Source of the DNA: Kryptolebias marmoratus
Taxonomy: Eukaryota; Chordata; Actinopteri; Cyprinodontiformes; Rivulidae
DNA length: 64,000 nt
Assembly (NCBI RefSeq): GCF_001649575.2
Contig: NC_051451.1
Coordinates: 26,345,993 to 26,409,992, forward strand
Direction of reading: 5' to 3'
Positions 26,266-37,980 of this stretch are shown here, one piece after another. Each line of letters starts with the position of its first letter. The stretch's first letter is position 1. Below the pieces are notes generated by a model. The model had not been told where the DNA came from. It was given only the letters and a program-made list of their open reading frames with translations, and did no database searches. Both the position numbers and the translations under genes were made by a program.

Positions 26266-29200
26266 CTTTAATTATAACATCTTACAGCTAAACTCTACAG
26301 TGTGACATCTACTGAAGCTGTTCTGCAACTGTTTCATTCCTCTCTATCAATACAGGATCAACTATGATATCCAGGGTCCTTTAGCCAATAAAAGTTTTCA
26401 TATTTGACCTTCTAATGTAGAAAATTAAACTAGGTTTTGGCAGAGCCTCCTGCTCACCACTGTTGAAGCACTGGAGTGTGCTGTTGAGGTTAGGTGAAGG
26501 ATACTGGCCCCTGCAGCAACGACTCAGTGATTCACACACAAACCACACTAAACATGTGCATCTGTCACAGCTCTGCTCTATTTGAGTTGTTAATTACAAT
26601 TATCCCCCATCAGAAACAAGTCGGCGTAGTTTTACGCTTTCAGACAACTCATCCGATGGATATTTGCTCCTTGGCTTCATCTCTGTTGTTCTTAGCCAAG
26701 GGTGCTTGAGTTTTATTGCCAGCTTAGCCTCTACATTATTTGAGGCTAATGTGGCGGAATTACATATAGTGGTTTTGCTGTACCTTCAAGGCAAAATGAC
26801 TACAATAATCATAAAGAAACCCCTTGAATAATACAGAAAATATAGTCTAACAACACTAAAAGCCATCCAGCCATCTGTGCAAACACAAAATGCAAATTGT
26901 GGTTTCATCATTTTGTCACTTTTATCAAGTTTATCAGAGCATGTGTGACTCACAGGCTGATCAACCATAAAGGTTATGTACACTGGCAGGTATCGTTAAT
27001 AACACTGCTGGGAAATCTCATGTTTTGTAATTCTCACAAGTTTTACATTAACACTTGGCCCCTATGCAAACATGTCTGCAAAAAAGTGACACCCCTAGGA
27101 TGGCAAACGCACTCCTACTGTAAAACCCTTCCCAACACGCACATATTTCTAACCTTATTTGGAACATTGGGACACTTTCTGTAGCCTCACAGTGCATGCC
27201 TAACCTTAACCTAAACTCAATTCAGACATTAGCCTTAAACCTAACTCAAACATGACATTCCATCATATTAGATCCAGGCTCAGGAGAGTGGAGATGCTTT
27301 TAATCGTGCAGCACTCACTGCAGTCCTCGTAAGCTGTAGGTGTCCCGACTGAAAAAATACTGACAAGCAGGAGCAACGCCACAAGGAGAAGAACTGTTCA
27401 CAGGAAATATGGACTTTATACAAAAATGTAACAAAAAGTCCGATCATATCTCAGCAGTTTATATAATATTTGCAATGATTAGACCTTCTTGGCTTTTGCT
27501 CAATCATACGGTTTTGCGTGGAAACAAACCCGATGGCAACTTTTGCCCCGCTGCTCTTCATGTTTATTACTCCCCACTTGTGTGGTGTGTTAAAGTTATA
27601 AAAATTGAGGTGTGCATGACAAAAAGAAACTAAATAATCAACACAGTGAGCGCTGTGAGGTCAGTTTTGTCAAGAGAAGTGGATCGTGAGAACAGCGAGC
27701 ATAAACCAGGTCTAGATATTAATGTGATGGGGTCTGATGACAGGAGTGTTACAAGGAAACCAGCACATTAAATCAGTCCCACAATTCAGGAGGAACCAGA
27801 CAGATGTTCTTTGTACACGTCATGACAGCTCAAGGCTGTTTTGGTAAAATAAAACAAATCCGGACCTATGCAATATTAAGCAGGTGGTCATAATGTTATG
27901 GCTTGTCAGTGTGCACTGAACCCTGGCTACACCATCAGTCCCATCTATCTATTCAAACAGGCCCTTTCTTTTTCGCTACAGTAGGGAGGAGGTATGCACA
28001 GCGGCATTAAACCAAATCCCTACTTATCTCCTATTGGAGGCTGGCCACGACCACAGAGGTCAGCCGTCCCCATTGTCCGGGCCCGCTGGGGGGAGCACAG
28101 GCTGAGTTAACCCCACAGGCCACTGCTGGTCCTTGGACTGGGTGGCTGCGGGGTTAATGACTGGCCAGCTCTCAATCTCCTCATTGTGGGCAAGTGACAG
28201 ACAAGTAGACAAAACACGAGGGGAGGGTCAGCAACTTTCGGTGGCCTTTCTCCCAACATTCCTGATATGGACACTAATGAGATCCTCAGGGAACAGTGGG
28301 TGCAGACATAATTCATCTTTGGAAGAGGGGTATTCCAAGATGCTCGACTACCACCAATCTATAATGCATGAATGTGATGCTTTTTGAACAAATATTGATG
28401 ACGTATTAGGATCAATATTGATAAAAGAACGAACGAACAAGTGGCATTGCTTTGCACTAGGAAGTGAAAATATAACTAGGAAAATTATGGTAAGGAGCTC
28501 TTTATGTGTCTGACAATAATAATAAAGATTTTATTTTATTTTTTTCATGTCAATTGAAAACACGGTCTTATAGTTAAACATCTGCGTCGTCTGTCTGGGC
28601 TACAGCTGTAAACCGGTGCCATACAGCGAGGATCATATGTGGCTCTGTCTGTGTGTAGGATGGAGATTAGTCTGGAAAATGGTGTTGAGTCAGTCGGTCA
28701 TAATCAACAGTAATGTTTAAACTGGCTCAAGCTGGATGCCATGATGTTTTTATGACAGAATTCACTGCTTCAATAAGCACATAACATTGATTACGCTTAA
28801 GCTGGATTCTGTTTTTGCTCAGGTAGTGTTCTGGATATACAGGAGGAAAAAAAACAACCTTTAATCCGAGCTTTTTCCAACCTTCTGGTAAGCCCTTCAG
28901 AAACGTAGCAGTGTGTCACCAGCAACATCATTATTCGACTTCTATCACCATCTTTTTTTTATCTCGCAGATTTTCCTAAAAAGCCACCAGGCTGCCTTTT
29001 AACCGTGACGTCTAATAGTCACTCAATGAGCAGCGATAAAAGCGGAACACACACAAGATGTTCACCGGGATCAAGAAGTAGCTGTTCTGGCAAATCTTTT
29101 AAAACAGCAGCAGCAGCAAAGAGACGATGAAAAGACGAAACGCACAGATTTTCACAAGAAATATGTTGGCCATCTGTGTCAACTTTAACACGTTCATCAC

Positions 29201-30869
29201 AACCATATTTCATTGCAACACAAATGAATAAACAGAAACTGCATTTTCTGTTAAAATGCAGCATGAATGCAGAGTGCTGAATTTTGTTGAAACCGCTGGC
29301 TACAAGCTAAAATTAGCAGAACAGTAGCTAAAAATTAATCAAGCATGATGAAACATTTCAAAGCGCACAAAGTTTTCCACAAATGTGAAGAGATCTTGAT
29401 GCATTCTTATGAGGAAAAGTTAAATAATTTAAAAACATAAGTTACAAATTCCTAAATTCTTCGCCATAATATCCTGAATGAGCGGAAATCTGCGTTCACA
29501 CCATAATAACCCTAAGATACCAAACATCGACTGATCTGTCACGTAATCCTTTAGGGGCTTTGATTTGGCATTTTTCAGAGAATCATATGGTCGGCTTATT
29601 ATTTCTTTTCAGTTGCAGTAAGAAGTCTTGTTGGCTCTGGAGACTGAAATAACTCTGGTCCTATTACATAATTATCCTGGTCACAAATCTGATTTGTCAA
29701 ATTAAAATGGAAGGTCATTTCAAGTATTTGTCTGCTCCTTTGTAACCCACAGACGTCCAGCACAAGCAGTGATAATAAACAAAACAAAAATACACCATCC
29801 TAATGACCTCATTCGTGCTTTCCCTAACAGGGATGAGAGATCGTAAATCCTTCCATAATTCCAGACTGCCATCAAAACAAAGACTGACGAAACGACGAGG
29901 ATGAAAGAGCGTCTCTGAAAACAGGAGCGGGCAGCATGTGATCCCCTGTCTGCTGGTTGGTTGGTTTTAGAGCGACAGGATTTGGTTAGGGACCATCGTG
30001 ACCGTCTGCCAGCCAGACAGTCAGCTGGCATACACCACAACCAGGATTTCCTGATCCTCGTCACGTGCATGAGACGTGAGATCTGTTAGAAATGAGCATG
30101 CCACTTTGGTTAACTAATTGAGAAATGAATTACCACTGAAAAAACAAAGTGGTTTTAAAACCCTTAAATGGCTTTCTTCCTTTTTCTCCAAATCATGAAC
30201 AGTCAGCATCACAGAAAAGTACCGTGAGACGGAAAAAACAAGGGAAGCTCACATGACCGACCAGCGCTGGCTGCACCGGTGAAAAGTTGTGCAATAAAGA
30301 GACTTAAATCAGTCACTAGCTGAAGTAATTTGTTTGTAGCCACAACACAATTTCTTGGACACAAATCGAAGATAAGAGCTGTGAGTCTAATAGGGCGTTT
30401 CCAAACCCGCAGAGACCAGAAGACACCCAAAACAGCTCTGCAAGAATAACAAGTGGATATGGCCCGTGGGCATGTCCCGGGAAGCCGTTACTCCTCCAAA
30501 CCTGACAGGTGTCTTATTGTTTAGCTGAGCACACAGTGTGCACAGGAACGTTATTTCGAAAGACATCTCTGTCTGACTCAATTACTCATTGTCTGCTTAG
30601 TAATGCAGAAAGCGCTGTTGGAAATATTAGATGAAGACATATTTCTTCTTCGGCACCTTGCTGATGACACAACACAAAAATACCCAATCCAATTAAGAGC
30701 CAACCTCTTAAACTTGACATCATTTTGTGGTGAAAAGGGACGAAGTTACACCTGTTTGCTCAAATCTTATAGATGCAAACCCTTCCACCAGTTCATGGGA
30801 TATTTTCCTAACACATGGTTGACTCTAATATTTAATAGTTAGGTTTGAAAAGCAGATCTCGTGCAATTA
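26266..30869. other. Gene-free stretch
   Basis: No coding exon supported. At about 27870-27905 there is a short motif ('caggtggtcataatgttat') that resembles the end of a DNA transposon common in fish. Positions 27960-28335 form a repeat-free, GC-richer block with open frames on both strands but no recognisable product. Confidence 0.4.
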
Positions 30870-31000
30870 ATTAGTGCTTGGAGCATGAGTTGGGGGCGAC
30901 TTTCAGCTACTATCACATCAAATTTTAGCTCAATGTCTGAGTTGTTATTACTTTCGTGTCTTCTAAAGTAGGTTGGCTGTGAAAGCCATCTTGGAAACTT
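30870..31000 (+). repeat. Family A dispersed repeat, middle fragment
   Basis: Contains 'agctactatcacatcaaat', 'agctcaatgtctgagttgt' and 'gctgtgaaagccatcttgg'. Ends are missing. Confidence 0.6.
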
Positions 31001-31944
31001 TAGTTTCTCATATATTTTAAAAAAAAACTACCATTTTTTTCTTATAAGGAAAACAAAAGCCTTCCAAGCCACAAATCAAACACTTTAAAGATCATGTAAG
31101 TTAGATAATTTGTGCAAAACATGACAAGTTGAGTCTAAACTGGAAGGAAAATGGTTACCTAATATAAATGCGCTCGATGACAGGAGGAAATGAGCAGATT
31201 AATTGGCTTGTTTCTTTGCTTTTGTGCTCCACGATGGCACATTTTTCCCTTCGCTACACACGTCTTTATGCCCACTCAGGTTAATAGTCAGCTGAAAGAT
31301 TGCCTCCTTGATGTGCAAACCTGTGGTAGCTGGAGTTTAGCCAAACATTTATAGTGTTGAATGCTGTGGCGGGTTATGAACATTCTTTAGCAATAACAAG
31401 AACACTCCAGCACAGAAAACTAATCTTTTTTTTTTCCTCCAGACTTTAAACCGTGTGAACAGCAATGGAGCTATGAGAGAGAGAACTCTGTAGGCTGGAT
31501 TTGTTCAAATAGACCCAAAGAAACTCCCGTTAAAACTCAGCAGCACCGTCTTCTGTGTGAAACTGTCCAACCAACTAAGAATTTGAGACTATTTATTTCC
31601 TTTTATTGGGGGGATTTTCTTGGTGCGGAGGCTAAACTTCCTGCAGGAACACAGAAAAAGGATATGGTGCTGGAAGACAAACAATATTTGACTTAATCTC
31701 CCAGAGGAGTATACAGTACAGTGAGTTTGAGCTGAATGGGCCACAGAAGCTGCCAGCAGTAAAGCAGGATTGTGTACAAGCAGACTGCCGGATATTATTT
31801 ATGGAGAATCCAAACAACTGTGACGTTGGAGGAAAAAAATGGTCTTTCTTTCTTTGTCTGAACATACAAGTTCCCATTGCTTTTAAAAAATAAAAAAAAA
31901 ACCTCATATAACCATGTTAACACAAGCTGCTCACATTGTTGTTT

Positions 31945-33150
31945 GATTGCTGAGTCAGCGTTCACATTATTGTTTCCCTTTTTATGGTTTATTTCCTGTG
32001 GTTTTAAGCAATAAAACTACTTCTGCATACTTTGTGCAACTTCAATCATTCAGAGATGAAAATGTTCAGCTCAAATCCGGAGTAGTGTGACTTTTACTGT
32101 TTGTAATTTTCATACTTTTTGAATTATTTAATTAATTTAAACCAGTCTCCATTGAAATACACGGAAATCTGTTCAGTTCCTAAAAAACATTGTTCTCTGA
32201 AATCTACTTCAGCATACTCTCTTTAGCTTTCTTCTATTACTTTTAGCTATTGCCTTGCTAATTTAACCTTTTAACTGCCATTTTGCTTATCTTAGCCTTT
32301 AGCTACTGCTTTGGTCATTTTTGTTCTGCTAATTTTTCCTTTTAGCTATTATTTTTGCTTCATTTATATTTTAGCTACTGCTCTGCTCACTTTGCTTTTT
32401 CTATAATTTTGTTCATTTTAGCCTTTGGCTGTGGTTTTGCTAATTAAAGCTTTTCTATTTATCTTTTAGCTACATTTATCTCTTAGCACTCACTTTTGCT
32501 TTTATCTATAGTAATTTTGTTCATTTTACCTTCTAGCTACAGTTTTATCTTTTTTTTTTTATCTCTTATCGTAGCTAAAAAATTAAAAATAGCTTTTAGC
32601 TACAATTGTGATAACCTCAACATTTAGCTGTAATGCTAGCAAATGCTAGTTTTAGCTTTTGACTACATGTTTGCACATTTTAGCTTTTAGCTATGTTTGT
32701 TTATTTTAGCTACAGTTTTGCTAATATTAGCTTTCAGCTACTGTTTTGTTACATTTAGCTTTTAGCAACTATTTTTGCTTTTATCTACAGTTTTGCAATT
32801 GTTTTAGCTTTTAGCTCTGGTTTTGCCAACTTTATCTTCTAGCTCTAATAATGTTAATTTAAGCACTTAACTACATGTTTACAAATTTTAGCTTTTAGTT
32901 ATGTTTTTGTTTATTTTAGCCTTTAATAAACTGTTTTGCTAGTTCTTAGCTTTTACCTATGGTTCAGCTAACTTTAGCTTTTAGTTGTATTAATGCTAAT
33001 TTTAGCTTTTAGCTATGGTTTTGCTACATTCAGCTCTTAGCTACTGCTTTGCTCATTATTCCTTTTAGCTACAGTTCTGATAATTTAGTAATTTAAGCAG
33101 TTTTGTTAGCTTTTAGCCTTTAGCTAATGCTTTGTGTATTTTAGCTGTTC
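31945..33150 (+). repeat. Family B element: MARE-like head plus TTAGCT minisatellite
   Basis: The head (31948-32215) begins 'TGCTGAGTCAGCG' and includes 'aactacttctgcatacttt', 'ttttgaattatttaatt' and 'ctgaaatctacttcagcat'. It is followed by about 0.9 kb of degenerate tandem units of roughly 28-32 bases built on 'ttttagcttttagctac' and 'agttttgctaat'. The same head-plus-tail arrangement recurs at 54859-55690 and in pieces at 51840-51960, 52330-52640 and, inverted, 53480-53720. So it is an interspersed element and not a single local expansion. Confidence 0.75.
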
Positions 33151-33479
33151 TTCAGCATTTGCATTTTTCTTTTCTCCTTCCGGAACAGAATGAAACTGAC
33201 TTTCGGGAGACTCAAACATTTGGACACTGATGTCTTTATCGCCCCCCGCTGTTTACATGGAAGCACTTCAATTAACAAAAAAAAAGAAGAAATCCATAAA
33301 AAAAACGGGTTTCTATGCGGTTTCCAGCACGCGCACGCGCACTCACACGGACACTTTAATCACTAAACATCATAAAATATTTAAAGAGCCCAGCCTGCAG
33401 TCTGGAATAAAAAATGAAAAATGTTTGGGCTGAATTATTGCTCCTCGTTAAACAAACACCTTTAAGTTGAGGTGAGCTC

Positions 33480-34070
33480 GCGCGCAGATGAGATAATTAA
33501 CAAACAATTTAAACAAAACTTTTGTTTATCTGCCTTAAACTCCATCAGCTCCGGCGCCTGGGAGCAACTTTATCCTTTGTTACCAACAGTATGCGCTCTC
33601 CGACTTTCCACCTGAATAAAAAGACTTCTTCCTCACTTCGCCGCTCGGTTTCAGGTTCGAAAAACAAACCGCAGCTTACCTTCACAGGTGAGTGGCGTCC
33701 CGTCCACGCTGCCGGTCCGGTTAAATATCCTCACAGGGGGTTCGAAGCAAGCCGGGCTGTGAGAGCCGCTCTCACCATCTCCCACTTTCAGTCTCAGCCT
33801 CCAGACTGGAGCAACACACGGACCATAGCGATCCCCATCCAGCACCTATCCGCGATGACAGCACGCGACGCGGATAGGCTCCGCCCCCACCAGCACAGCG
33901 GAGCAGGAAGCCCTCACAGGTCGGCGCGGCGGCTATCTCCTCACGCGCGGGTGCGGGTTTGCAGCTGACGGACACGATGTGCGTGTCGGACTGAAAACTA
34001 ACACCGAGGCCGTCATGTAAACAAAGTGCGGCGCGGGGCTCCGAAAAGAACCGCTTCTGTCCCAGCTCTA
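33480..34070. promoter_or_regulatory. CpG island, probable promoter or first exon
   Basis: Dense CpG and GC boxes ('ggctccgccccc', 'gtcggcgcggcggc') stand out from AT-rich flanks. Strong splice donors exist on both strands a few bases apart. The minus-strand donor is AAG|GTAAGC with the exon ending at 33680; the plus-strand donor is CAG|GTGAGT with the exon ending at 33687. In mammals SIPA1L2 lies next to MAP10 and is transcribed away from it, so a minus-strand 5'-UTR exon of such a gene would fit. That is inference, since no SIPA1L2 coding sequence is visible. The 148-codon plus-strand frame at 33522-33968 is probably a by-product of high GC. Confidence 0.55.
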
Positions 34071-34419
34071 CAGCGGCACCACCTGGCGAAGAGCAGGAAA
34101 CTTATTTACCCCTCATTTAAAAAATATATATAACAAGAAATCCTCATTTCTTGCTCTGGTTTTACTTTAAAAGGGAACTGAGAAGTGTTTTGAAGCTGAT
34201 ATAAATTAAAAGAAAGCCATGAAAGGTAATTTTTTTCTAGGTTTCTCATTAAAAAAAACACTAATAAAAAATTAATAATCAAAGAAAGAATTCCTAAGGT
34301 CTCTTCATTATAACCCGGAAAGTGTGACATATAGAGAATCAACAAGGTAAATATCCGACAGCAGCTGCGTCATTGTTCAGCTTCCCAAAGGACAAGAAAG
34401 TTTGACGGGTAGTTTAGCT

Positions 34420-34575
34420 CAGAGGTGTCCAATCTTGGTCCTCGAGGGCCACCGTCCTGCATGATTTAGTTGTTTCTGATTTGAATCAACGGGTGATTAT
34501 CAGGTGCGTTGGAGCAGGGAAACAAGTAAAACCTGCAGGATGGTGGCCCTCCAGGATCAGGATTGCCCAGTCCTG
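34420..34575. mobile_element. hAT-type MITE, decayed
   Basis: Inverted-repeat ends 'CAGAGGTGTCCAATC..' and '..GATTGCCCAGTCCTG' enclose a short palindromic body ('ctcgagggccaccgtcctgc' against 'ctgcaggatggtggccctcc'). The flanks GTTTAGCT and ATTTGGCT match at six of eight bases, consistent with an old 8-bp target duplication. Same family as the better copy at 35052. Confidence 0.7.
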
Positions 34576-35051
34576 ATTTGGCTCCTGGTGAAAATTACAA
34601 CCCAAAGTCTGGTGACTGACTGTGTGGTTAACACCTTTTATTATGTATGTTTTTAAAATCGTATCAGTTCGGAAGCTTCTTGTGTAAGCACATATACAAC
34701 TAATCTATAATAATGTTTCATCTGTTTGTTTGTTTTTTTAAAGAATGTGCATAAAGGATCTGAGTGGCGTTTATTCTTGTTAACAAGAAATATTTTAAGA
34801 GAATAGCTGTTGTGAATAATTTCATATGAGGTCTCTCTTATTTTGCTCGTTCACACGTGTTTTTTTGGAAACAGACATGAGCATTTACAGCTGATACCTT
34901 AGAACAAAGTTTCTAAAGGTTTTGCTTGAATCTTTGATGCTGATAATGAGACAAACAGAGTCGATGTAGATAGTTTTTGGATTTAAAAAAAGCTACATAT
35001 ATGGTATAATGCAGTTTTTACCTTCAGCTGCAGATGGTAAAAGTCTTAACA

Positions 35052-35255
35052 CAGGGGTGTCCAAAGTCGGTCCTCGAGGGCCGGCATCCTGCATGTTTTA
35101 GTTTTCTCCCTGGTTTTACACACCTGGATCAAATGATGGCTCATTAGAAGGCCTAAGCAGAGCACTGACTTGCTGAGGAGGTTGTTACAACCAGTAGGGA
35201 GAGAACTAAAACCTGCAGGATGCCGGCCCTTGAGGACCGACTTTGGACACCCCTG
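35052..35255. mobile_element. hAT-type MITE with intact target duplication
   Basis: A 204-bp palindromic element with ends CAGGGGTGTCCAAAG and CTTTGGACACCCCTG. A perfect 8-bp duplication TCTTAACA flanks it at 35044-35051 and 35256-35263. Eight-base duplications and CAGGGG-type ends are typical of the hAT superfamily. There is no coding capacity, so it depends on a transposase supplied in trans. It lies about 0.5 kb upstream of the MAP10 start codon. Confidence 0.88.
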
Positions 35256-35554
35256 TCTTAACACATCACTAAAAATCAAAAGCCCACAGGATAATATTTT
35301 GCTGCTTCATGAAACTGATAAAGTGACATAGTTTTTGTGTATATGATAAGAGTTTATAAGTTGTGACTCTTTTAATCAAACCAAGTCTCACAGAAAAGGG
35401 TTTTGTTTTCATGTTGAATGTTTGTTGGTTTAGATATAATATTTATAAGGGGAGAAACTGTGTTTGTAGTATGAGTGACCAGCTTGATAACATCTGTTTG
35501 TGTAAATAAACAAAAGGAAAGTTTCTGTGGGATTTTAAACTGGGCAACATTTCC

Positions 35555-35724
35555 CAGAAATCCCGCGACAATCTGTGACGTAAAACTTCCGCGACGACAG
35601 TTTGTTGCCATGGAGCCGTTGGAAGCTTTTAGCCCAAGCTAACGGATAAGCGATTGTCTTGTTCCCGAGAGCCGTGTTTTTTTTTGTGTATGTGTATGTG
35701 TGTGTGTGTAAAGATAATTTCAGC
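35555..35724 (+). promoter_or_regulatory. MAP10 proximal promoter / 5' UTR
   Basis: Visible motifs are a CRE-like TGACGTAA (35576-35583), an ETS-like 'acttccgcg', and GTTGCCATGG (35604-35613), which matches half of an RFX X-box. The last motif also holds an ATG in a near-ideal Kozak context, which opens a 10-codon frame (35610-35642) ending well before the main start. No TATA box is evident. A TG-rich tract at 35687-35709 precedes the main ATG. The transcription start is not known, so it is undecided whether the upstream ATG is transcribed. Confidence 0.5.
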
Positions 35725-37980
35725 ATGTCAGAGCATTCGGAGAATCTGTTTTTATTCGAGTTTCTGGTGGAAAACGTCCGACTCGAGCGACCTGGTAAGG
35801 TTTCCGACCGGCTGGCTCTCGGAGTGCGACTCCTGGATTTTCCAACGCTGCTGATCTATCAGCCTGATGATTTGAGCAGCCGTAACACGGTCCACACCGA
35901 GCAAGAGGGAAAGGATAAACCGGGTGAATACATCTTTAACAGAGGCAAATCTTGTTTCTTCAAGATGAGCCTTCAGTCTCTGCACATCCAGTTTTCCAAC
36001 ACCCCTCTTTATGCCATGCTGCTGGACGTGACAGAGGAGAGTCCCAGACTAGTTGGCTCCTCTCTGACATCTCTGGCTAAAGTGGTGGACAGAATCAAGC
36101 AGGAAGGCACTTCAAGTCCCTCCTCGCACAGAGAAAGGGGGCTCGCTTCTTTATGCAACCTCGCAGGGGAGAGAATTGGGGCGATATCCCTGAGTTATAA
36201 ACTGGTGTGTCTGGGAGCGAGCTTATTGCCACACATCACGGAGGAGAGGGGATTTAAAAGCACCAGACTGCCTGGAGGTCAGCAACAAGAGCATGTCAAG
36301 GAGGAAAACAAATCTTCTTTGTCGTTTCCTCTCGAGAATGCGTCATCGCCCACGATGGACAAGTCTGAGCTTAACGTTCGAAGCGATGAACAAACGGATT
36401 TGAAGATCTTGTTGGACGAGGATAAGCTGGACGACGGTGCTGCATGTTGCTCAGCTGAAAGTCAAAATGAAAACCACTGTGAGGAGGATTTAACTGCATT
36501 CTGCCCCCCTCGTCTGTACTTCAGTAATACCACACAGGAAAGAAGCAGAAATGAAAAGGTGGATTATAAATTACTCAATCTTGACTTGGAAGCTTTTACG
36601 TTTGAAGAGTCCTGCTCAGAAGAGGAGAAAGATGAAACTCCTGGCTGTCACCAGAAAGTGGCTTTTACTTCAAACGTGTCAAGTCACCAAGAGGCCAGTG
36701 GGGTGACCCCAAATATCCTCAGAGAAGCCTTAAAACAGTTGCCTCTTTTAAATGCACTTGTTGCTGAACTGTCCCTGTTGACTGACTCTGTTCAGCCCAG
36801 TCAGGCTGGGATTTACAGGCCTGAGCTCACTGATATCCATTTAAAACACCCCAGAAACTGCTCCACGCCCATAATCAACCCTGCAAAAATAAAAGACAGC
36901 CAAGAAGAGGCTATAACCGGGAACAAAAGCTCCAGCAAACCACACAGAAAGAAGCTTGTTTTTGGAACAACTAAAACATTTAATCTAAGGCTGAAGCAAG
37001 TTTCTCCTCTCAAAGTAAAACATCGAGAATGCATGGGTTTAATTCAGAAAGAGACGCAGCTGAGGACAGTCGCAGGAAAGACAAAGTCAAGCAGGAAAGC
37101 CGTGAAGTCCAGCAAAAGAAAATCTCTGTTAAATCAGAGCCACAGTCTGAATGAAAACATTGAGACTGTGATGCAAAGTGTCACAGCCGACTCTGCGTTA
37201 CGTGCTGAACGAAACGCTCACGAACGAGGATTTTCAGCGGAAGATTTTGGTCCTCAGACAGAGCTGAAATATTTTCACCTCCCCAGAGTGGACGGTGACA
37301 GCATTCCTCCAGGGAAAGACGAGCACCAAAGCAAATCAGATCAATCAGAGTCTGAGTTTGACGGCCATAAATTCAAATTTCTACTTCCTCGTGTCAAAGA
37401 GAAACTAAACAGCAGACACAGCAGCAGCCTTGAGTCCAGCATGAATGGAAATCAGGATGTAGACTATGCGGACGACTTTGACAGCTTAGAATCCAGTGAT
37501 GCTTCTCTTTCTAAACCTGGGAGTCCTGAGTCATCCAGGACCAAGACAAAGTCTCCAGTTTGCCCCGACTCAAGATCAGACGAGATGAAACCGGTCCCAG
37601 CACCTGTCAAAGCCCCCAGCTCTCCACGCCGGGCCCTGAAGGGCACACACATCATCCGGCCTCGCACCCCCTCCTCTGAGGGTGACAACGGGGACGGGTC
37701 GGCTTCCTTACAGACCGTCTGCTCCAGAAAACAGGTGACTGCAGGAGACCGAGTGGAGCGGCGCTCCGGTGCTGCAAGCTTTTTATCTTCAAGAGGTGAA
37801 AGGACCGAGTCACCTGGGGACTACGACTCTGTTCGAGGATTTTCTGACAAATCCATATCCTCCTTTGAAGCTCAGGAAGCAGAGGAGTTGGAGGATGAGC
37901 TTGGATCTCTGGATTTCAGAAAGAAGTATCAGCATATTTCAGAGCTGGTAGCCAGAAAACTCCCTGGGTACACAATGTAA
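35725..37980 (+). CDS. map10: Microtubule-associated protein 10, single exon
   Basis: The product is a 751-residue homologue of MAP10 (MTR120/KIAA1383), which binds and stabilises microtubules and acts at the spindle, midbody and cytokinesis. The N-terminal block (SEHSENLFLFEFLVENVRLE, then a leucine-rich conserved region to about residue 190) is the recognisable family domain. The middle is low-complexity and acidic. A conserved-looking patch KKLVFGTTKTFNLRLKQ lies at about residues 408-425 and a basic Ser/Lys stretch at 450-470. The C-terminus YQHISELVARKLPGYTM is distinctive. The frame stays open upstream to 35659, but that codon is TTG, so the ATG at 35725 is the first in-frame ATG. As in mammals, the gene is intronless. 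It is shorter than the human protein of about 900 residues. A polyadenylation signal AATAAA lies at about 38068-38073 and another at about 38296. NTPCR follows on the same strand, as in other vertebrates. Confidence 0.93.
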   Translation: MSEHSENLFLFEFLVENVRLERPGKVSDRLALGVRLLDFPTLLIYQPDDLSSRNTVHTEQEGKDKPGEYIFNRGKSCFFKMSLQSLHIQFSNTPLYAMLLDVTEESPRLVGSSLTSLAKVVDRIKQEGTSSPSSHRERGLASLCNLAGERIGAISLSYKLVCLGASLLPHITEERGFKSTRLPGGQQQEHVKEENKSSLSFPLENASSPTMDKSELNVRSDEQTDLKILLDEDKLDDGAACCSAESQNENHCEEDLTAFCPPRLYFSNTTQERSRNEKVDYKLLNLDLEAFTFEESCSEEEKDETPGCHQKVAFTSNVSSHQEASGVTPNILREALKQLPLLNALVAELSLLTDSVQPSQAGIYRPELTDIHLKHPRNCSTPIINPAKIKDSQEEAITGNKSSSKPHRKKLVFGTTKTFNLRLKQVSPLKVKHRECMGLIQKETQLRTVAGKTKSSRKAVKSSKRKSLLNQSHSLNENIETVMQSVTADSALRAERNAHERGFSAEDFGPQTELKYFHLPRVDGDSIPPGKDEHQSKSDQSESEFDGHKFKFLLPRVKEKLNSRHSSSLESSMNGNQDVDYADDFDSLESSDASLSKPGSPESSRTKTKSPVCPDSRSDEMKPVPAPVKAPSSPRRALKGTHIIRPRTPSSEGDNGDGSASLQTVCSRKQVTAGDRVERRSGAASFLSSRGERTESPGDYDSVRGFSDKSISSFEAQEAEELEDELGSLDFRKKYQHISELVARKLPGYTM

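Noticed and set aside
31945..33150. CRISPR-like array
   Set aside because: The units are degenerate and contiguous, with no spacers of constant length, and this is a vertebrate nuclear locus.
1..33500. Coding exons of a SIPA1L2-type gene on the minus strand
   Set aside because: Expected from vertebrate synteny, but no RapGAP, PDZ or other recognisable coding block is present in this stretch.
33522..33968. 148-codon plus-strand frame in the CpG island
   Set aside because: High GC lowers stop frequency, there is no similarity to a known product, and strong donors inside the frame suggest a non-coding first exon.
35659..35724. Longer MAP10 start giving 22 extra residues
   Set aside because: The codon at 35659 is TTG, and the extension is translated TG-rich sequence. 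The ATG at 35725 gives the family-like N-terminus.
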